Below, piece by piece: positions 8,358-16,207 of a stretch of 64,000 nt of DNA. Position 1 is the first letter of the stretch. Each line of letters starts with the position of its first letter. The notes beneath the pieces are model-generated. The model was not told the origin of the DNA. It saw only the letters and a list, made by a program, of their open reading frames with translations, and ran no database searches. The DNA comes from Luteimonas endophytica (GTDB taxonomy: Bacteria > Pseudomonadota > Gammaproteobacteria > Xanthomonadales > Xanthomonadaceae), in the NCBI RefSeq assembly GCF_029887875.1, contig NZ_JARXRM010000025.1:62001-126000 (forward strand), read 5' to 3'. The position numbers and the translations under genes were made by a program.

Positions 8358-8772
8358 CTACGCGGTGGTCCGCGCGGTGCCGCGGGTCGAGCGCGAGGAA
8401 TTCGTCAACGTCGGCGTGCTGCTGTCGTGCCCCGGGCTCGGCTATCTCGGCGCCGAGATCGCGGTCGACCCGCAGCGGTTGCGCGCGCTCGACCCGGGCC
8501 TCGACGTCGACGCCCTGCGCCGCCACCTCGACGCGATCGTGGCGGTCTGCCGCGGCGGCCCGGGCAGCGGCCCGATCGGCCGGCTGGCGCCGCGCGCGCG
8601 CTTCCACGCGCTGACCGCCACGCGCAGCGCGGTGATCCAGATGTCGCCGGTGCATACCGGCCAGTGCACCGGCGATCCGGCCGAGACCCTCCGCCACCTG
8701 ATGCAGCGGATGGTGCTGCCGCCGGCGCCGGGCGGGGCCGCGGAGCCGGACTGGCCGCGGCCGGCGCGCTAG
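8338..8772 (+). CDS. DUF3037 domain-containing protein
   Basis: 144 residues from a GTG start that overlaps the 3' end of the HipA-like gene by 20 bp. The N-terminus YDYAVVRAVPRVEREEFVNVG is the hallmark of DUF3037, followed by VLLSCPGLGYLGAEI and the late block MSPVHTGQCTGDP. DUF3037 proteins are cytoplasmic, of unknown function, and are nearly always found next to the HipA-like gene, so the two products probably act together. No membrane segment or signal peptide. Identity of the family is clear; function is not known. Confidence 0.8.
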   Translation: MHAHLYDYAVVRAVPRVEREEFVNVGVLLSCPGLGYLGAEIAVDPQRLRALDPGLDVDALRRHLDAIVAVCRGGPGSGPIGRLAPRARFHALTATRSAVIQMSPVHTGQCTGDPAETLRHLMQRMVLPPAPGGAAEPDWPRPAR

Positions 8773-8805
8773 ACTCCCGGCTCACCGCCGGGCGCTGCCT
8801 CCTGC

Positions 8806-9459
8806 ATGAACCCTTCCCGCTTCCAGGCGCAACTGCCGCCGTGGCTGCACGCCTGGCTCGGCGAGATCGCCCTCGCGATGCAGGTGGTCGCGATCCTGCT
8901 CGCCGCCTGGGTGCTGCGCTGGTTGCTGGTGCGGATGGTGCGGCGCCTGTCGGCGCGCTACGACTTGCCGTTCGAAGTCTCGGTGGCGGCGCGGCGGATC
9001 GTCGGGTTCCTGGTCGGCTTCGGTGCGCTGCTGCTGGTGCTGGAGCGGTTCGGCGTGTCCGGCGGGGTGCTGTGGACCGCCTTCACCGGCTTCGCCGCGG
9101 TCGCGGCGATCGCCTTCTTCGCCGCCTGGAGCGTGCTCACCAACGTGTTCTGCGCGCTGCTGCTGCTGATCCTGCGGCCGTTCCGGCTGCTCGACCACAT
9201 CGAGCTGATCGAGAACGGCGAGCGCGCGGGCTTTCGCGGCCGCGTGGTCGACATGAACCTGGTCTTCGTGACCCTGGAGGAGAAGCACGAGGGCGGCGAG
9301 AGCCTGCTGCGCGTGCCCAACAGCCTGTTCTTCCAGCGCGCGACCCGGCGCTGGCTGGGCGAGCCGGTGCCGGTGGCGCTGCCGCCGCGGCGCCCCGACG
9401 ACAGCGACGAGGCATCCCTCGGCGGCACGGGCGGCGGGGCCGCGTCGCAGTTCCCCTAG
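8806..9459 (+). CDS. MscS-family mechanosensitive channel (short form)
   Basis: 217 residues. Hydrophobic helices lie at about 22-45 (ALAMQVVAILLAAWVLRWLL), 66-85 and 90-122. The last contains the Gly/Ala-rich pore-lining pattern FTGFAAVAAIAFFAAWSVLTNVFCALLLL. A beta domain follows: RPFRLLDHIELIENG, RGRVVDMNLVFVTLEE and VPNSLFFQRATRR, the usual IPNS position of MscS. The C-terminal alpha/beta domain of MscS is largely replaced by a polar tail, so the protein is shorter than E. coli MscS (286). It is expected in the inner membrane as an osmotic safety valve. The start ATG 8806 follows a 33-bp gap. Confidence 0.8.
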   Translation: MNPSRFQAQLPPWLHAWLGEIALAMQVVAILLAAWVLRWLLVRMVRRLSARYDLPFEVSVAARRIVGFLVGFGALLLVLERFGVSGGVLWTAFTGFAAVAAIAFFAAWSVLTNVFCALLLLILRPFRLLDHIELIENGERAGFRGRVVDMNLVFVTLEEKHEGGESLLRVPNSLFFQRATRRWLGEPVPVALPPRRPDDSDEASLGGTGGGAASQFP

Positions 9460-9516
9460 GGCCGGGCCCACCGCTCTGCGGCACTCCGTTCCACCTCCGC
9501 CGTGACGAGCGCAGCG

Positions 9517-9564
9517 ACCCAATATTTCGCGTTGACGTGGCATCCCGGCCCCACTATCTTGTGG
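9517..9564 (+). promoter_or_regulatory. Pair of NrdR-like boxes upstream of nrdA
   Basis: The 16-mers at 9517-9532 (ACCCAATATTTCGCGT) and 9549-9564 (CCCCACTATCTTGTGG) match the NrdR box consensus acaCwATATaTwGtgt at about 12 and 11 of 16 positions, counted by eye, including the central C-w...T-A-T and late G. They are separated by 16 bp, the helical phasing usual for NrdR box pairs. They straddle the -35/-10 elements of the nrdA promoter, as expected for repression by NrdR in response to dATP/ATP. Confidence 0.6.
9532..9560 (+). promoter_or_regulatory. Sigma-70 promoter of the nrd operon
   Basis: TTGACG at 9532-9537 and TATCTT at 9555-9560 are separated by exactly 17 bp. Transcription would start near 9567, just where the cobalamin riboswitch begins. 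The two NrdR-like boxes overlap it. Confidence 0.65.
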
Positions 9565-9566
9565 CC

Positions 9567-9768
9567 GTCGGTTCCGGCGGCGGCTATCCGCCGGATGAAA
9601 AGGGAAGCCGGTGACGCCCCGTCCAGCCTGGATGGCGGCCAGTCCGGCACTGCCCCGCAGCGGTAATCGGGAACGACCCCGCCACACAGCACTGAGGCCC
9701 TAACCTCGGGAAGCGGCGGATCAGGTGAAGGCTCGCGCCTTCGTGCCCGTGAGTCCGAAGACCTGCCG
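9567..9768 (+). promoter_or_regulatory. Cobalamin (AdoCbl) riboswitch upstream of nrdA
   Basis: Contains the conserved elements in order: GGTTCC opening, AAGGGAAGCCGGTG (9600-9613), TCCGGCACTGCCCCGCAGCGG (the B12 box region, about 9643-9663) followed by TAA, GGGAACGACC, CACTGAGGCCC, CGGGAAGCGGCGGATCAG and the closing GTGAGTCCGAAGACCTGCC (9750-9768). Adenosylcobalamin binding normally switches off the downstream gene, here nrdA. That is the known logic where a B12-dependent class II reductase can replace the class I enzyme. No standard Rho-independent terminator follows; the expression platform must lie in the 245 bases before nrdA. Confidence 0.93.
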
Positions 9769-9966
9769 ACGGCCGCGCGAAGCACGACGCGCGGTGCCGG
9801 CTGCGGAATCTCCGGGGGGAGATGGCTGGCGAAGCGGACGCGCGCGGCCGTTCCTCCGGGAGCCCGTCGCGGGCCCTGCGACGCCGCTTTCCCATCCTGC
9901 GAAGAGACCGCTCGCCCGCGGGGGCGGGGCCGCGACGACGTTCGCGCCGTCGTGCCTCGCTCCCGT

Positions 9967-9988
9967 GCCGCCTGCGCGGGCAGGCGGC
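9967..9988 (+). other. Hairpin between the riboswitch and the nrdA ribosome-binding site
   Basis: GCCGCCTGC (9967-9975) and GCAGGCGGC (9980-9988) form a perfect 9-bp stem with a GCGG loop. It ends 12 bases before AGGAG (10001-10005), the Shine-Dalgarno of nrdA. There is no U-tract. It may be part of the riboswitch expression platform, either as a switching helix that governs access to the ribosome-binding site or as a stop for a Rho-dependent mechanism. The rest of the leader 9769-10012 holds no gene I can support. Confidence 0.45.
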
Positions 9989-10012
9989 TGTGCGTCATGC
10001 AGGAGTCCATCC

Positions 10013-12415
10013 GTGTCCCAGACCGAAGCCGCCGCCGCCGGCGACACCCCCGCCATCGTGCAGGATCCATCGTTCCTGCTCACCCCGCCGCCCACCGCCA
10101 CCGCGATGCGCGTGACCAAGCGCAACGGCGGCCGCGAGGCGGTCGACCTCAACAAGATCGTGCGCGCGGTGCAGCGCTGCTGCGAGGGCCTGCACGCGAT
10201 CGACCCGATGCGCGTGGCCACGCGCACCATCTCCGGGCTGTACGACGGCGCCAGCACCCGCGAGCTCGACGAGCTGTCGATCCGCACCGCCGCGCTGTTG
10301 ACCGCCGAGGAGCCGGAGTACAGCCGCCTGGCCGCGCGCCTGCTGGCCAACGTGATCGGCAAGGAGGTGATGGGCCAGGAGATCCACGCGTTCTCGCAAT
10401 CGGTGGCGCGCGGACACGAGCTGGGGCTGATCAACGATCGCCTGCTCGATTTCGTGCAGACCAACGCGCGCAAGCTCAACGACGCGATCGACCCGGCCCT
10501 GGACATGGGCTTCGACTACTTCGGCCTGCGCACCCTGTACGACCGCTACCTGCTGCGCCATCCGCACGCGCGCAAGGTGATCGAAACCCCGCAGCAGTTC
10601 TTCATGCGCATCGCCTGCGCGCTGAGCGAGGACGTGCCCGAGGCCCTGGCGCTGTACCGGCGCATGGGCCAGCTGGACTACCTGCCGAGCTCGCCGACGC
10701 TGTTCAATTCCGGCACCACCCACGAGCAGCTGTCGAGCTGCTTCCTGCTCGATTCGCCCCGGGACACCCTGGAGTCGATCTACCAGCGCTACGGCGACAT
10801 CGCCCAGCTGTCCAAGTTCAGCGGCGGCATCGGCGTGTCGTTCACCCGGGTGCGCTCGCGCGGCTCGCTGATCCGCTCCACCAACGGCCATTCCAACGGC
10901 ATCGTGCCGTGGCTGAAGACCCTGGATTCGTCGGTCTCGGCGGTCAACCAGGGCGGGAAGCGCAAGGGCGCGGCCTGCGTCTACCTGGAACCCTGGCACG
11001 CCGACGTCGAGGAGTTCCTGGAGCTGCGCGACAACACCGGCGACGACGCGCGCCGCACCCACAACCTCAACCTGGCCAACTGGATCCCGGATCTGTTCAT
11101 GCAGCGCGTCGAGGCCGACGCCGAATGGTCGCTGTTCGATCCGCGGGTGGTGCCGGAGTTCGCCGATCTGTACGGCGAGGCGTTCGAGCGCGCCTACGTG
11201 CAGGCCGAGCAGCAGGGCAAGGCGGTGCGCACGGTGCGCGCGCGCGAACTCTACGCGCGGATGATGCGCACCCTGGCGCAGACCGGCAACGGCTGGATGA
11301 CCTTCAAGGACACCTGCAACCGCGCCGGCAACCAGACCGCCAAACCCGGCAACGTGATCCACCTGTCGAACCTGTGCACCGAGATCCTCGAGGTCACCTC
11401 GGCCGAGGAGACCGCGGTGTGCAACCTCGGCTCGATCAACCTGGCGCGGCACTTCGACGAGGACGGCCGCTTCGACTTCGAGCGCCTGGCCGAGACCGTG
11501 CGGCTGGCGGTGCGGCAGCTGGACCGGGTGATCGACCTCAACTACTACCCGATCGAATCGGCGCGCCGCGGCAACCTGCGCTGGCGCCCGGTGGGGCTGG
11601 GCTGCATGGGCCTGCAGGACGTGTTCTTCCGCCTGCGCCTGCCGTTCGACGGCGCGGCCGCGCGGGCGCTGTCGGCGCGAATCGCCGAGGAGATCTACTT
11701 CCACGCCCTGGACGCGTCCTGCGAGCTGGCGCTCGAGCGCGGCCGCCACCCCTCCTTCGCCGATACCCGCGCCGCCGCCGGGAAGCTCCAGTTCGACGCC
11801 TGGGACGCCGCGCCGGCGGACCCCGGCCGCTGGAACGCGCTGCGTGCGCGCATCGCCGAGCATGGCCTGCGCAATTCGCTGCTGATCGCGATCGCCCCGA
11901 CCGCCACCATCGCCTCGATCGCCGGCTGCTACGAATGCATCGAGCCGCAGGTGAGCAACCTGTTCAAGCGCGAGACCCTGTCCGGGGACTTCCTGCAGGT
12001 CAACCGCTATCTCGTCGGCGAACTCAAGCAGCTGGGGCTGTGGACCCCGGAGATGCGCGATGCGATCAAGCAGGCCGAGGGCTCGGTGCAGGGGATCGCG
12101 GAGATCCCGGAGGTGCTGCGCGCGATCTACCGCACCGCCTGGGAGCTGCCGATGCGCGCGCTGATCGACATGGCCGCCGAGCGCGGCGCGTTCATCGACC
12201 AGGGCCAGTCCCTCAACCTGTTCATGGAGAACCCACGGATCGGCGCGCTGTCGTCGATGTACATGCACGCCTGGAAGCGGGGCCTCAAGACCACCTACTA
12301 CCTGCGCTCGCGGCCCGCCACCCGGATCGCCAAGGCCACCGTTGACGCGGCCGCGCCGGAGCAGGCGATAGCCTGTTCGCTGGAGAACCCGGAAGCCTGC
12401 GAGGCCTGCCAGTGA
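10013..12415 (+). CDS. nrdA: Ribonucleoside-diphosphate reductase class Ia, alpha subunit
   Basis: 800 residues from GTG 10013, seven bases after the Shine-Dalgarno AGGAG. An ATP-cone lies at the N-terminus (VTKRNGGREAVDLNKI, from about residue 29), the site for dATP/ATP activity control. The catalytic barrel has LSSCFLLDS (substrate-reducing Cys), the radical-site NLCTEILEVT (Asn, Cys, Glu), the partner Cys in AVCNLGSINLA, and PTATIASIAG. The C-terminus ends in the shuttle dithiol CEACQ, which takes electrons from thioredoxin or glutaredoxin. It reduces NDPs to dNDPs with NrdB. Upstream open frame through the riboswitch is not coding. The operon continues with a KTSC gene and nrdB. Confidence 0.95.
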   Translation: MSQTEAAAAGDTPAIVQDPSFLLTPPPTATAMRVTKRNGGREAVDLNKIVRAVQRCCEGLHAIDPMRVATRTISGLYDGASTRELDELSIRTAALLTAEEPEYSRLAARLLANVIGKEVMGQEIHAFSQSVARGHELGLINDRLLDFVQTNARKLNDAIDPALDMGFDYFGLRTLYDRYLLRHPHARKVIETPQQFFMRIACALSEDVPEALALYRRMGQLDYLPSSPTLFNSGTTHEQLSSCFLLDSPRDTLESIYQRYGDIAQLSKFSGGIGVSFTRVRSRGSLIRSTNGHSNGIVPWLKTLDSSVSAVNQGGKRKGAACVYLEPWHADVEEFLELRDNTGDDARRTHNLNLANWIPDLFMQRVEADAEWSLFDPRVVPEFADLYGEAFERAYVQAEQQGKAVRTVRARELYARMMRTLAQTGNGWMTFKDTCNRAGNQTAKPGNVIHLSNLCTEILEVTSAEETAVCNLGSINLARHFDEDGRFDFERLAETVRLAVRQLDRVIDLNYYPIESARRGNLRWRPVGLGCMGLQDVFFRLRLPFDGAAARALSARIAEEIYFHALDASCELALERGRHPSFADTRAAAGKLQFDAWDAAPADPGRWNALRARIAEHGLRNSLLIAIAPTATIASIAGCYECIEPQVSNLFKRETLSGDFLQVNRYLVGELKQLGLWTPEMRDAIKQAEGSVQGIAEIPEVLRAIYRTAWELPMRALIDMAAERGAFIDQGQSLNLFMENPRIGALSSMYMHAWKRGLKTTYYLRSRPATRIAKATVDAAAPEQAIACSLENPEACEACQ

Positions 12416-12434
12416 GGCCGCAGCGGAGACAGCG

Positions 12435-12656
12435 ATGCAGCGCTACGCCAACCTCAGCGGCGACTCCGGCGTCCAGGCCTATGCCTTCACGCCGGAGTCG
12501 ATCCTGGTGAAGTTCCGCGGCTCCGAGCGCGTCTACGAGTACAGCCACGCCAGCGCCGGCCGCAGCAACGTCGCGCGCATGAAACGCCTGGCCGAGTCCG
12601 GCCGCGGCCTGTCCACCTTCATCAGCCGGCACGTCGCCGACCGCTACGTGCGCTGA
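12435..12656 (+). CDS. KTSC domain-containing small protein
   Basis: 73 residues lying between nrdA and nrdB, 19 bp after the nrdA stop. The sequence SGDSGVQAYAFTPESILVKF, then YEYSHASAG and MKRLAESGRGLSTFISRHV, matches the KTSC pattern (a conserved short beta-rich domain with Lys, Thr, Ser and Cys positions). Here Ser replaces some of those residues. No signal peptide, so it is cytoplasmic. Its position implies co-transcription with the reductase. KTSC domains are elsewhere fused to lysyl-tRNA synthetase or found alone, without a settled role. Family call is good; link to dNTP synthesis is inference from position. Confidence 0.78.
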   Translation: MQRYANLSGDSGVQAYAFTPESILVKFRGSERVYEYSHASAGRSNVARMKRLAESGRGLSTFISRHVADRYVR

Positions 12657-12690
12657 CCGGATCGACCCGATCCGGTCGGGCTGACAGCCC
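12657..12690 (+). other. Two tandem hairpins before nrdB
   Basis: CCGGATCG-ACC-CGATCCGG (12657-12675) is a perfect 8-bp stem that starts at the last base of the KTSC stop region. GGGCT-GAC-AGCCC (12678-12690) is a perfect 5-bp stem. AAGGAAAT follows, then the nrdB ATG 12703. There is no poly-T, so they are more likely mRNA-stabilising or processing elements that set the NrdA:NrdB ratio than terminators. Confidence 0.5.
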
Positions 12691-12702
12691 AAGGAAATCC
12701 CG

Positions 12703-13734
12703 ATGTCCAATCCCCCTTCCGGCACCCGCCGGCAGCTCCTGCTCGACCCCGGCTTCGAACTGACCCTGCGGCCGATGCGCTATCCGCAGTTCTACGAGAT
12801 GTACCGCAACGCGATCCGCAACACCTGGACCGTGGAGGAGGTCGACTTCTCGCTCGACACCCGCGACCTGGCGCACAAGGTCGGCCCGGCCGAGCGCCAC
12901 CTGATCGAGCGGCTGGTGGCGTTCTTCGCCACCGGCGACTCGATCGTTTCCAACAACCTGGTGCTCAATCTCTACCAGCACATCAACGCGCCGGAGGCGC
13001 GCATGTACCTGTCGCGGCAGCTGTACGAGGAGGCGCTGCACGTGCAGTTCTACCTCACCCTGCTCGACACCTACCTGCCCGACCCGGAGGCGCGGGCGAA
13101 GGCCTTCGCCGCCACCGAGAACATTCCCTCGATCCGCCGCAAGGCCGAGTTCTGCTTCAAGTGGATCGATTCGATCCAGGAACTGGAGCGGATCGAGACC
13201 CCGGAGCAGCGGCGCCGGTTCCTGCTCAACCTGGTGTGCTTCGCCGCCTGCATCGAGGGCCTGTTCTTCTTCGGCGCGTTCGCCTACGTGTACTACCTGC
13301 GCTCGCGCGGGCTGCTCAACGGCCTGGCCGCCGGCACCAACTGGGTGTTCCGCGACGAGAGCTGCCACATGGCCTTCGCCTTCGAGGTGATCCGCACCGC
13401 GCGCGAGGAGGAGCCCGGCCTGGTCGACGAGGCGTTCCGCCGCCAGGTGGTGGAGATGCTGTGCGAGGCTGTGGACTGCGAGGTGGCGTTCGCCGAGGAC
13501 ACCCTCTCCGGCGGCGTGGCGGGGCTGTCGCTCCGCGACATGCGCGAATACCTGCAGTACTGCGCCGACCAGCGCCTGGCGCAGCTCGGCTTCGCGAAGC
13601 ACTTCGGCGCGCGCAACCCGTTCGGCTTCATGGACCTGCAGGACGTGCAGGAGCTGACCAACTTCTTCGAGCGGCGGGTGTCGGCCTACCAGGTCGGGGT
13701 GCAGGGCGAGGTGGCGTTCGACGAGGCGTTCTGA
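12703..13734 (+). CDS. nrdB: Ribonucleoside-diphosphate reductase class Ia, beta subunit
   Basis: 343 residues, a ferritin-like all-helical protein. The di-iron ligands are visible: YEEALHVQFY holds Glu110 and His113 with the radical Tyr117 four residues later, CIEGLFFFGAF holds the second-helix Glu, and FRDESCHMAF holds the Glu-x-x-His pair. Keeping the tyrosine marks it as a radical-generating R2 rather than a Tyr-less (class Ic) form. The C-terminus ends in a short acidic/aromatic tail (GEVAFDEAF) of the kind that docks on NrdA. The Shine-Dalgarno AAGGA precedes ATG 12703. It shares the riboswitch and NrdR-like boxes upstream of nrdA. Confidence 0.94.
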   Translation: MSNPPSGTRRQLLLDPGFELTLRPMRYPQFYEMYRNAIRNTWTVEEVDFSLDTRDLAHKVGPAERHLIERLVAFFATGDSIVSNNLVLNLYQHINAPEARMYLSRQLYEEALHVQFYLTLLDTYLPDPEARAKAFAATENIPSIRRKAEFCFKWIDSIQELERIETPEQRRRFLLNLVCFAACIEGLFFFGAFAYVYYLRSRGLLNGLAAGTNWVFRDESCHMAFAFEVIRTAREEEPGLVDEAFRRQVVEMLCEAVDCEVAFAEDTLSGGVAGLSLRDMREYLQYCADQRLAQLGFAKHFGARNPFGFMDLQDVQELTNFFERRVSAYQVGVQGEVAFDEAF

Positions 13735-13815
13735 GCGGCGCCTGCGGTGGCGCCGTCGGCCGCCGCGTTCCGCAGGGATCCGGCCGCCGCCGTTCGGCGG
13801 CAGCCGGGGACGCGC

Positions 13816-13850
13816 CGGCTTTCGCGGCCATGGCAGCGGGTTCGTCCCGG
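13816..13850 (-). repeat. Degenerate copy of the intergenic repeat (reverse)
   Basis: On the minus strand the segment reads GCTGCCATGGCCGCGAAAGCCGGCGCG, which keeps the dyad around CAT/ATG and the GCGAAAGCCGGCG tail of the repeat family but has lost the TGTAGGAG head. It lies in the nrdB to M20 amidohydrolase spacer, where no gene is seen. Confidence 0.4.
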
Positions 13851-13888
13851 GTTAGCATCGGACCGTCCCTCCCGCCAGGAAACCGCCG

Positions 13889-15232
13889 ATGCCCGTCCGC
13901 GCCCACCTTGCCGCCGCCCTGCTCGCACTCCCGCTGTTCGCCGCCGCCGCCGCGCAGGAGCCCGCCGCCGATGCGCTTCGCCCGGAGGTCGCGGCCGCCG
14001 CGCAGGCGCTGCAGGACAAGGTGGTCGCCTGGCGCCGCGACATCCACCAGCATCCGGAGCTGAGCAACCGCGAGACGCGCACGGCGGCCAAGGTCGCCGA
14101 ACACCTGCGCGCGCTCGGACTGGAGCCGACGACCGGGATCGCCCATACCGGCGTCACCGCGGTGCTCAAGGGCGGCCGGCCCGGGCCGCGCATCGCCCTG
14201 CGTGCCGACATGGACGCGCTGCCGGTGACCGAGAAGACCGGGCTGCCGTTCGCCTCCACCGTCACCGACACCTACCGCGGCCAGGAGACCGGGGTGATGC
14301 ACGCCTGCGGCCACGACGCCCACACCGCGATCCTGATGGGCGTGGCCGAGGCCCTGGTGGGGATGCGCGAAGAGCTTGCAGGCGAGATCCTGTTCGTGTT
14401 CCAGCCGGCCGAGGAGGGCGCGCCGGAAGGCGAGGAGGGCGGCGCGGCGCTGATGCTGGAGGAAGGCGTGTTCCGCGATTTCGAGCCGGAGGCGGTGTTC
14501 GGGCTGCACGTGTTCAGCACCCTCAACGCCGACCAGGTCGGGGTTCGCGCCGGGCCCACCATGGCCGCCTCCGACCGCTTCGGGCTGAAGGTGATCGGCC
14601 GCCAGACCCACGGCTCGCGGCCCTGGGGTGGGGTCGACCCGATCGTCGCCGCGGCGCAGATCGTCTCCCAGGCGCAGACCATCGTCAGCCGGCAGATGGA
14701 CATCAGCAAGCAGCCGGTGGTGGTGACCTTCGGCGCGATCGAAGGCGGCATCCGCTACAACATCATCCCCGACGAGGTGGAAATGGTCGGCACCATCCGC
14801 ACCTTCGACGAGGACATGCGCAAGGACGTGTTCGCGCGGCTCAACAGCATCGCCGAGCACGTCGCCGCCGCAAACGGCGCCACCGTCGAGGCGCAGATCC
14901 CGGCCGACGCCGGCAACCCGGTCACCTTCAACAACGAGGCGCTGACCGCGCGCATGCGCCCCAGCCTCGAGGCCGCCGCCGGCCCCGGCAACTTGGTCGA
15001 CATGCCGCTGATCATGGGCGCCGAGGACTTCTCGCTGTACGCGCAGCAGGTACCGGGGCTGTTCTTCTTCGTCGGCGCCACCCCGGTCGGCGAGGATCCG
15101 CTGACCGCCCCGAGCAACCATTCGCCGCAGTTCGACGTCGACGAGTCCGCGCTCGACCTCGGCCTGCGGGCGATGCTGCAGCTCACGCTGGACTATCTCG
15201 AAGGCGGTGGCGAGAGCGCGGCGATGCGGTAG
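13889..15232 (+). CDS. Exported M20-family amidohydrolase/metallopeptidase
   Basis: 447 residues. Signal peptide of about 22 residues (cleavage near AAA-QEP). The mature enzyme has RRDIHQHPELSNRE, the metal-binding ALRADMDALP, the Cys/His motif HACGHDAHTAILMG and FQPAEEGAPEG with the bridging Glu. The dimerisation lid follows, then LIMGAEDFSLYAQQVPG. This is the aminoacylase/hippurate-hydrolase branch of M20 (IAA-amino acid hydrolase-like), which cleaves N-acyl amino acids, here in the periplasm. The insertion EEGAPEGEEGG is richer in Glu than usual. It seems to be a single gene, 49 bp before queF. Confidence 0.88.
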   Translation: MPVRAHLAAALLALPLFAAAAAQEPAADALRPEVAAAAQALQDKVVAWRRDIHQHPELSNRETRTAAKVAEHLRALGLEPTTGIAHTGVTAVLKGGRPGPRIALRADMDALPVTEKTGLPFASTVTDTYRGQETGVMHACGHDAHTAILMGVAEALVGMREELAGEILFVFQPAEEGAPEGEEGGAALMLEEGVFRDFEPEAVFGLHVFSTLNADQVGVRAGPTMAASDRFGLKVIGRQTHGSRPWGGVDPIVAAAQIVSQAQTIVSRQMDISKQPVVVTFGAIEGGIRYNIIPDEVEMVGTIRTFDEDMRKDVFARLNSIAEHVAAANGATVEAQIPADAGNPVTFNNEALTARMRPSLEAAAGPGNLVDMPLIMGAEDFSLYAQQVPGLFFFVGATPVGEDPLTAPSNHSPQFDVDESALDLGLRAMLQLTLDYLEGGGESAAMR

Positions 15233-15281
15233 CGGCCCGGGCCGCACGCGGGCTGGCGGCCGGCCCCGATAGAATGCGCCG

Positions 15282-16097
15282 ATGGCTTCCGATCTCCCCC
15301 TTGGCCGCGACGTGGCCTACCCGCGCGCCTACGATCCCGCGCTGCTGTTTCCGATCGCGCGCAGCGCCGGGCGCGATGCGCTGGGCCTGGACCCGGCCGC
15401 GCTGCCGTTCGTAGGCCACGACCGCTGGCAGGCCTACGAGCTCGCCTGGCTCGACGCGCGCGGCAAGCCGGTGGTGGCCACCGCCACGTTCACGGTGCCG
15501 GCCGATTCGCCGCGGCTGGTCGAATCGAAGTCGCTCAAGCTCTACCTCAACTCGCTCAACGCCGCCCGCTTCGACGATCCCGGGCGGGTGCGTGAGCTCA
15601 TCGCCGCGGACCTGGCCGAGGCCGCCGGCGCGCCGGTCGCCGTGGCCTTCGGGCTGCCCGCGGTGGCCGGGCAGGACCGCGACGATGCGCAGACCATCGA
15701 CGACCTCGAGATCGGCATCGACCACTACGGCCCGCCGCAGCCGGACCACCTTGCCAGCGATGCGGACGGCCCCGTCGCCGAGACGCTGCGCTCGGCGCTG
15801 CTCAAGTCGAACTGTCCGGTGACCGGCCAGCCGGACTGGGCGAGCGTGGACATCGCCTACCGCGGGCCGCGGATCGACCGGGCCGGGCTGCTGCGCTACC
15901 TGGTCTCGTTCCGCGACCACGCCGAGTTCCACGAGCAGTGCGTGGAGCGCATCTTCACCGACCTGGCGGCGCGCTGCCGACCGCAATGGCTGTCGGTCGA
16001 GGCGCGCTATACGCGCCGCGGCGGCCTGGACATCAACCCGTGGCGCGCCACGCCCGGGCTGGAGCCGCCGGCGGCCCGCCGCGACCCGCGGCAGTAG
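15282..16097 (+). CDS. queF: NADPH-dependent 7-cyano-7-deazaguanine reductase
   Basis: 271 residues, the long two-domain (E. coli-type) QueF. The signature [13 protein letters not shown] is present in the N-terminal half. The C-terminal half has the thioimide-forming Cys in [12 protein letters not shown] and the late [16 protein letters not shown] with the substrate-binding Glu/His. It reduces preQ0 to preQ1 in queuosine biosynthesis, in the cytoplasm. No other que gene lies in the window. The ATG 15282 gives a normal N-terminus. Confidence 0.95.
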   Translation: MASDLPLGRDVAYPRAYDPALLFPIARSAGRDALGLDPAALPFVGHDRWQAYELAWLDARGKPVVATATFTVPADSPRLVESKSLKLYLNSLNAARFDDPGRVRELIAADLAEAAGAPVAVAFGLPAVAGQDRDDAQTIDDLEIGIDHYGPPQPDHLASDADGPVAETLRSALLKSNCPVTGQPDWASVDIAYRGPRIDRAGLLRYLVSFRDHAEFHEQCVERIFTDLAARCRPQWLSVEARYTRRGGLDINPWRATPGLEPPAARRDPRQ

Positions 16098-16109
16098 ACG
16101 CTCGCCAGC

Positions 16110-16144
16110 CCAGGCCCCAGGCCCCAGGCCCCTGGCCCCTGGGG
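16110..16144. repeat. CCAGGCC tandem repeat with inverted half
   Basis: CCAGGCC occurs three times in tandem (16110, 16117, 16124), followed by CCTGGCC and CCTGGGG, so the array can fold back on itself (CCCCAGG against CCTGGGG). It lies just after queF and could end its transcript in the absence of a poly-T terminator, or be simple GC-rich slippage sequence. Confidence 0.5.
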
Positions 16145-16207
16145 ACAGCATCCGCTCTTAACACCCCGCGTGGGAGGCTTGCCGCCACCCGACAGTGGAG
16201 CGCCACC

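Noticed and set aside
9725-10012. In-frame extension of nrdA into the riboswitch from a GTG
   Set aside because: It would translate conserved riboswitch RNA, and the GTG at 10013 has a proper Shine-Dalgarno and gives the family N-terminus.
9995-12268. 757-codon minus-strand frame opposite nrdA
   Set aside because: Antisense artefact without start signal or family pattern; nrdA is unambiguous.
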